Assembly (NCBI GenBank): GCA_000469685.2
Contig: LS997566.1
Location: 31,057,496-31,121,495, forward strand
DNA from: Haemonchus contortus
Taxonomy: Eukaryota; Nematoda; Chromadorea; Rhabditida; Trichostrongylidae
Length of the DNA stretch: 64,000 bases
Direction of reading: 5' to 3'
Numbering within the stretch: position 1 is the stretch's first letter; each line of letters opens with the position of its first letter. The position numbers were made by a program, and so were the translations under genes. The notes below the pieces were generated by a model, which did not search any database, was not told the DNA's origin, and was given only the letters and a program-made list of their open reading frames with translations. Below are positions 63,468 through 64,000 of this stretch, piece by piece.

Positions 63468-63566
63468 AGTATCCGACTTTTTTTCCAGGGTTTCTTTTTC
63501 TCTCCCTCCGCAGTACAAATGAGACTGCAGAGGAAAAGAAAAAAGGAAAGTAAAAAGTCGGATACT
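63468..63566. repeat. foldback of about 99 bp
   Basis: AGTATCCGACTTTTT (63468-63482) pairs perfectly with AAAAAGTCGGATACT (63552-63566). The pyrimidine-rich left arm, ending CCTCCGCAGT, also pairs imperfectly with the purine-rich right arm starting ACTGCAGAGG, leaving a loop of about 10 nt. It is a small foldback element or a transcribed hairpin. Confidence 0.8.
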
Positions 63567-64000
63567 TACTATGGCCTCCTTATCTATGTAAATGTGTCAG
63601 AAGGACATTTTATGGTCATTAAGTAGCTTTGTGGTGTGTAGATAGCTGTCATTTCTTACCCAAAACCATTTACACAGATATTCAGTGCTAAGAGTACTGC
63701 TTTTTTGTTTTATTGGAGCCCTTTTACTGTGTTTTCAAAGCAATCATTTCTGTACTACTCATTGGTTTCTTGCGATCAGCCTTGCTCTTTGGTTGGCAAG
63801 CAATAGCACTTGTCTGCCGACAACTCGGATTTCATAATCGAAACTCTCAAAAGTCGTTGAAAAGTCTGAATTCAGTAAACGATTGAGCTGAGCAATGTGA
63901 AACCTTGCTTTTTTTGCTCACCTGGCCTAATAATTTTTCGTCGTCAAGACAGAGTGGTAACCGGAGATGAGAAGTGATACTCATAAAGAAATGGCATTAG
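63567..64000. other. no gene seen
   Basis: Window end. No feature recognised. Confidence 0.4.

Overview
The window looks like nuclear DNA from a clade V (strongylid, hookworm-like) nematode. Three multi-exon genes have nematode-style introns with TTTYAG or TTYAG acceptors. Two of them have a splice-acceptor-like AG one base upstream of an ATG, and the third has one 7 bases upstream, as expected for spliced-leader trans-splicing. The repeats are mariner, RTE-type and CR1-type elements typical of such genomes. The species call is an inference. Nothing prokaryotic, no rRNA, no CRISPR and no convincing tRNA gene was seen.

Layout. 0-35 kb is gene-poor and made of decayed, nested mobile DNA: mariner elements at 122-1180, 6292-7110 and 14626-15746; a TA-flanked MITE family (two copies, about 525 bp); a short dispersed repeat in six copies; a Ty3/gypsy reverse-transcriptase scrap; CR1-like LINE scraps at about 18 kb and 25 kb; a composite of a 128-bp tandem array followed by (GACA)n at 30-31.9 kb; and a broken SF1 helicase copy at 32.6-33.8 kb. 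About 35.55-48.35 kb on the + strand is one long gene, the ELYS/MEL-28 nucleoporin (AHCTF1 family), covering the beta-propeller, the helical ELYS domain and a long basic/acidic tail. Convergent to it, about 48.69-51.59 kb on the - strand is a GPN-loop GTPase, best matched by GPN2. 54.6-58.8 kb on the + strand is a complete METTL16/METT-10 RNA m6A methyltransferase in 13 exons. The rest (50.9-54.5 and 59-64 kb) is again RTE, mariner and CR1 debris, including a TTAA-flanked element nested in a LINE.

How the genes relate. All three are housekeeping nuclear or biogenesis genes: nuclear pore and chromatin assembly, RNA polymerase biogenesis, and U6/splice-site RNA methylation. They form no obvious operon, because the strands differ and the gaps are kilobases.

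No clearly new functional system was found. The most interesting points are a tandem duplication of a multi-exon block in the MEL-28 tail, a mariner ending about 100 bp upstream of the mett-10 leader acceptor with a tiny upstream ORF, a Helentron-like composite repeat, a pre-miRNA-like hairpin at 16 kb, and two cases of nested transposition with readable target sites.
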